The notes under the pieces: generated by a model
The model's database searches: none
Seen by the model: only the letters and a program-made list of their open reading frames with translations
What the model was told of the DNA's origin: nothing
Position numbers and translations under genes: made by a program
Assembly (NCBI GenBank): GCA_020216575.1
Contig: JAIUYC010000166.1
Span: 1 to 7,379 of the forward strand
Direction of reading: 5' to 3'
DNA length: 7,379 nt
Source: Coleofasciculus sp. S288
GTDB taxonomy: Bacteria; Cyanobacteriota; Cyanobacteriia; Cyanobacteriales; Coleofasciculaceae
Part shown: in pieces, positions 5,395-7,379 of the stretch
How the letters are laid out: each line of letters begins with the position of its first letter
How positions within the stretch are numbered: position 1 is the first letter of the stretch

Positions 5395-6636
5395 CTAAGT
5401 TGTATACTCGGCGTTAATCTTCACGTAGTCATAACTTAGGTCACAGCCCCAAGCTTTGCCCGTACCGGAACCATTGCCGATACTCACAGAGATTAAAACA
5501 GTATCATCTTTCAAATATTCCCCTGCTGCTGCCTGTTTCAGATAAGTACTTGCTGCTGCACGGTCAAACGCCAGGGGTTGACCCGCTTCCATTAACTGAA
5601 TCGTTCCCAATCGAACGTTGAGATTCTCTTGCTCAAAGGGAACACCCGCACGCCCTGCTGCTGCCGCAATTCTTCCCCAGTTGGGGTCGCGACCAAATAT
5701 AGCCGATTTAACCAAAGATGACCCTGCGATCGTTCTAGCAATTTGACGAGCGGCTGTGTCATCGGGTGTGCCTTGTACCTCAACTTCTATCAAACAGGTT
5801 GCCCCTTCACCATCCCGTGCGATCGCTTTTGCTAAATGCTGGCAGACGGCGGTGAGCATTGCCTCCAATTTCTCAGCTTCTGGACTCATCTCAGTCAGCG
5901 CCGCTGTCCGGGATTGACCGTTTGCCAGGGCAATCAGGGTGTCATTGGTACTGGTATCTCCATCCACTGTAATTTGGTTAAAACTCTTGTCAGCCGCTCG
6001 GCTCAACATCTGTTGCCACAGAGAGGTAGAGACGGCAGCATCACAGGTGACAAAGGCAAGGAGTGTTGCCATGTTGGGATGAATCATGCCGGAGCCTTTG
6101 CAAATGCCGCCCACCCGCACGGGGCGATCGTCAATGGTGGTTTCTAGGGCAATCGATTTGGTGACTAAATCTGTTGTAATGATGGCTTGAGCGGCGGCAT
6201 CCGAACCCGTGTCTGAAAGTGCGGCGACAAGGTTAGGAATCCCTGACAATAGGGCATCCATGCGGATTCGCTGACCGATGACACCCGTGGACGCTAGCAG
6301 GACTGAGTCGGGAGAAATGCTCAGGGCTTGACCCAATGCTTTGGCACTTTCAAGCGCATCTTGCCACCCTAGCTCACCCGTTGCTGCATTCGCTTGACCA
6401 GCATTGACGAGGATAGCGTGGGCGCTGGCTTTGGCTTGCAGGCGCTGGCGGCAGTAGTCTACAGGGGCGGCGCGAACGCAAGTGGTTGTGAAGACTCCTG
6501 CTGCGATCGCATCCACATCTGACACAATCAGTGCTAAATCGGGAAGCCCTGAAGGTTTCAGACCAGCAGTAATGCCTGCCGCTCGATAACCTTTGGGAGC
6601 TGTAACACCACCTGTAATCACCTGCCAGTCCGACAT
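5395..6636 (-). CDS. argJ: Bifunctional glutamate N-acetyltransferase / ornithine acetyltransferase precursor
   Basis: ArgJ moves the acetyl group from N-acetylornithine to glutamate, closing the cyclic arginine pathway, and in bifunctional forms also acetylates glutamate from acetyl-CoA. The 413-residue precursor shows the N-terminal GGVTAPKGYRAAGITAGLK (9-27), NAGQANAATG (78-87), the oxyanion-hole ASTGVIG (115-121) and the self-cleavage site HPNMATLLAF (186-195). There the chain splits between Ala190 and Thr191, and Thr191 becomes the catalytic nucleophile of the beta chain. Near the end are GRDPNWGRI (315-323) and the conserved AWGCDLSYDYVKINAEYTT tail. Length is normal. AGGAGG four bases before the ATG (complement of 6641-6646) fixes the start. 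It is convergent with hypB and appears monocistronic; sequence alone does not show whether the acetyl-CoA activity is retained. Confidence 0.97.
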   Translation of the reverse strand: MSDWQVITGGVTAPKGYRAAGITAGLKPSGLPDLALIVSDVDAIAAGVFTTTCVRAAPVDYCRQRLQAKASAHAILVNAGQANAATGELGWQDALESAKALGQALSISPDSVLLASTGVIGQRIRMDALLSGIPNLVAALSDTGSDAAAQAIITTDLVTKSIALETTIDDRPVRVGGICKGSGMIHPNMATLLAFVTCDAAVSTSLWQQMLSRAADKSFNQITVDGDTSTNDTLIALANGQSRTAALTEMSPEAEKLEAMLTAVCQHLAKAIARDGEGATCLIEVEVQGTPDDTAARQIARTIAGSSLVKSAIFGRDPNWGRIAAAAGRAGVPFEQENLNVRLGTIQLMEAGQPLAFDRAAASTYLKQAAAGEYLKDDTVLISVSIGNGSGTGKAWGCDLSYDYVKINAEYTT

Positions 6637-6674
6637 GACTCCTCCTGCAAACCGTGACGCTTGTTTGAGAGGCG

Positions 6675-6703
6675 ATTATATCAAGACTATGGGAGTCAAA
6701 CAG
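6675..6703 (-). promoter_or_regulatory. Probable argJ promoter with consensus TATAAT
   Basis: Reading on the minus strand, a perfect -10 box TATAAT is the complement of 6675-6680. A TTGACT lies only 13 bases upstream (6694-6699), which is too close to be a normal -35; CTGTTT (6698-6703) is at 17 bases but is weak. The predicted start near 6668 would give a leader of about 30 bases. No NtcA site or arginine operator is seen. Confidence 0.5.
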
Positions 6704-6788
6704 CGACCCTGTTACCTTTCACAAAGGAGTGGCGGGAAGCCCTTTTGGCAATGATAAGAATTTTATCCTTGGTGGTTGTAAATCTGAT

Positions 6789-6878
6789 AGGACTTACGCA
6801 CAGATGCTACACAGAGTAGGGGTGAGGCATGCCTCGCCCCTACAGATGGTGGTTCAAAGATAAATTTTCGTAAGTCCT
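6789..6878. mobile_element. MITE-like element: terminal inverted repeats around a 28-bp palindrome
   Basis: The outer arms AGGACTTACG (6789-6798) and CGTAAGTCCT (6869-6878) are perfect inverted repeats. Between them lies a 28-base palindrome at 6816-6843 (GTAGGGGTGAGGCATGCCTC and its mirror), perfect apart from one T/G position. The 90-base unit encodes nothing. Arms beginning AGGACTTACG resemble ends I associate with insertion-sequence-derived repeats in filamentous cyanobacteria, which suggests a non-autonomous element mobilised by a transposase elsewhere. No clear target-site duplication is visible. The inner palindrome may be a separate repeat inserted into, or captured by, the element. 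Confidence 0.6.
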
Positions 6879-7186
6879 GTCTGACCAAAACAGATGCGAA
6901 ACTTAGGTGCGATCGCGTTCTTGATTCAAGACACCATGAGATGAAAGCTCACAAAGAATGATGAAAATCCTTATTCCTTCTGCCCTGGAGCCTGATTGGT
7001 GAGCCTGTCGAACCACTGCCTTATTTTCAAGACTGCCAGACACCAAAACCCACTTACTTATGTGATATCCGAACTCTCTCAAAATTGCTTTTGAGCGATC
7101 TTTAAAAAATTGAATTTATTTCTGTATTTTTAGATACAAAATCCTAAACTGAATGTAGAAGGTAGTCTTTATAGGGTTTTGATAAG
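6879..7186. other. Intergenic region upstream of the last gene, no gene seen
   Basis: This stretch contains one HIP1 octamer (6909-6916). It also contains a short symmetric motif, GGTGAGCCTGTCGAACC (6998-7014), resembling the TGAGCCTGTCGAA-type repeats found in many bacterial genomes, and a 7-bp hairpin CTCAAAA/TTTTGAG (7078-7095). The last 100 bases turn strongly AT-rich and probably hold the promoter of the next gene: TTGAAT at 7110-7115 with TAGATA at 7131-7136 is one weak candidate, with a short 15-base spacer. No open frame here looks coding. Confidence 0.5.
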
Positions 7187-7379
7187 ATGAAATTTCAAAA
7201 ACGCCTCCTGACTCCCATGACTCAGCAGTCGCTCGATAGCGGAATTATGCTGACGCTGATTGCTGCCGTTGCTCTAGTGGTTGGGAGCATTCCATTGACA
7301 TTCAGCTACGAAATAATCAATTCACCTGCCAACAATCCGGCTCTTTGGGGAGAAGCAGGTTTGTGGAGTGTCCTAGGAG
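7187..7379 (+). CDS. N-terminal part of an unrecognised membrane or exported protein, cut by the window edge
   Basis: The frame opens at ATG 7187, after an in-frame TAG at 7172-7174, and stays open to the last base, giving 64 visible residues. The protein begins with basic MKFQKRLLTP and has one clear hydrophobic segment at about residues 20-40 (IMLTLIAAVALVVGSIPLTF). This is followed by a polar stretch with NSPANNPALWGEAGLW. This fits a signal anchor or first transmembrane helix with the following part outside the cytoplasm. A second ATG at 7217 (MTQQSLDS) is an alternative start; neither has a strong ribosome site. I do not recognise the family from this fragment. Confidence 0.6.
   Translation, partial: MKFQKRLLTPMTQQSLDSGIMLTLIAAVALVVGSIPLTFSYEIINSPANNPALWGEAGLWSVLG

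Noticed and set aside
7078..7095. CTCAAAA/TTTTGAG hairpin as a terminator
   Set aside because: No gene ends nearby on either strand and no proper T-run follows, so there is nothing for it to terminate.
2255..7186. CRISPR array, tRNA or rRNA in the intergenic regions
   Set aside because: The repeats seen are heptamers and palindromes without regular unique spacers, and no tRNA cloverleaf or rRNA-like sequence was found.

Overview
The window looks like chromosomal DNA from a filamentous-type cyanobacterium. The evidence is a ferrochelatase with the C-terminal chlorophyll a/b-binding (CAB) helix typical of cyanobacteria and plastids. In addition, six copies of the HIP1 octamer GCGATCGC start at 1191, 2937, 5144, 5819, 6503 and 6909, and short heptamer tandem repeats and palindromic interspersed repeats sit between genes. 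Genus cannot be read from the sequence alone.

Layout. 3-320 (+) is the end of an unrecognised membrane protein. 356-1519 (-) is hemH (ferrochelatase). 1631-2254 (+) is a UbiE-like SAM methyltransferase, divergent from hemH. 2255-2761 is a 507-base regulatory interval: a repeat-rich part, then an NtcA-type promoter (2422-2463), a guanidine-I (ykkC) riboswitch aptamer (about 2491-2645) and a long hairpin that competes with the aptamer (2625-2694). 2762-3967 (+) is a ureohydrolase of the Ni-dependent guanidine hydrolase type (GdmH). 4051-4431 and 4415-5122 (+) are overlapping hypA- and hypB-like nickel-insertion genes. 5395-6636 (-) is argJ, convergent with hypB across a repeat-filled spacer. 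6637-7186 is a 550-base interval with the argJ promoter and a MITE-like palindromic element. 7187-7379 (+) is the start of another membrane protein that runs off the end.

The core of the window is 2422-5122, a self-contained guanidine-assimilation operon. Guanidine would be sensed by the riboswitch. The hydrolase would convert guanidine to urea and ammonium. The linked HypA/HypB pair would load nickel into the hydrolase, because no hydrogenase gene is present here. A textbook-spaced NtcA promoter ahead of the riboswitch suggests a two-input gate: nitrogen limitation sets initiation and guanidine sets read-through. The hydrolase belongs to a family often labelled agmatinase, but the riboswitch and nickel chaperones argue for guanidine as substrate. 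GdmH with its accessory proteins is already described in Synechocystis. The potentially new part is the combined NtcA/riboswitch architecture and the apparent lack of a linked transporter.

The remaining genes are housekeeping: haem synthesis, arginine synthesis, and a methyltransferase whose substrate is unknown.
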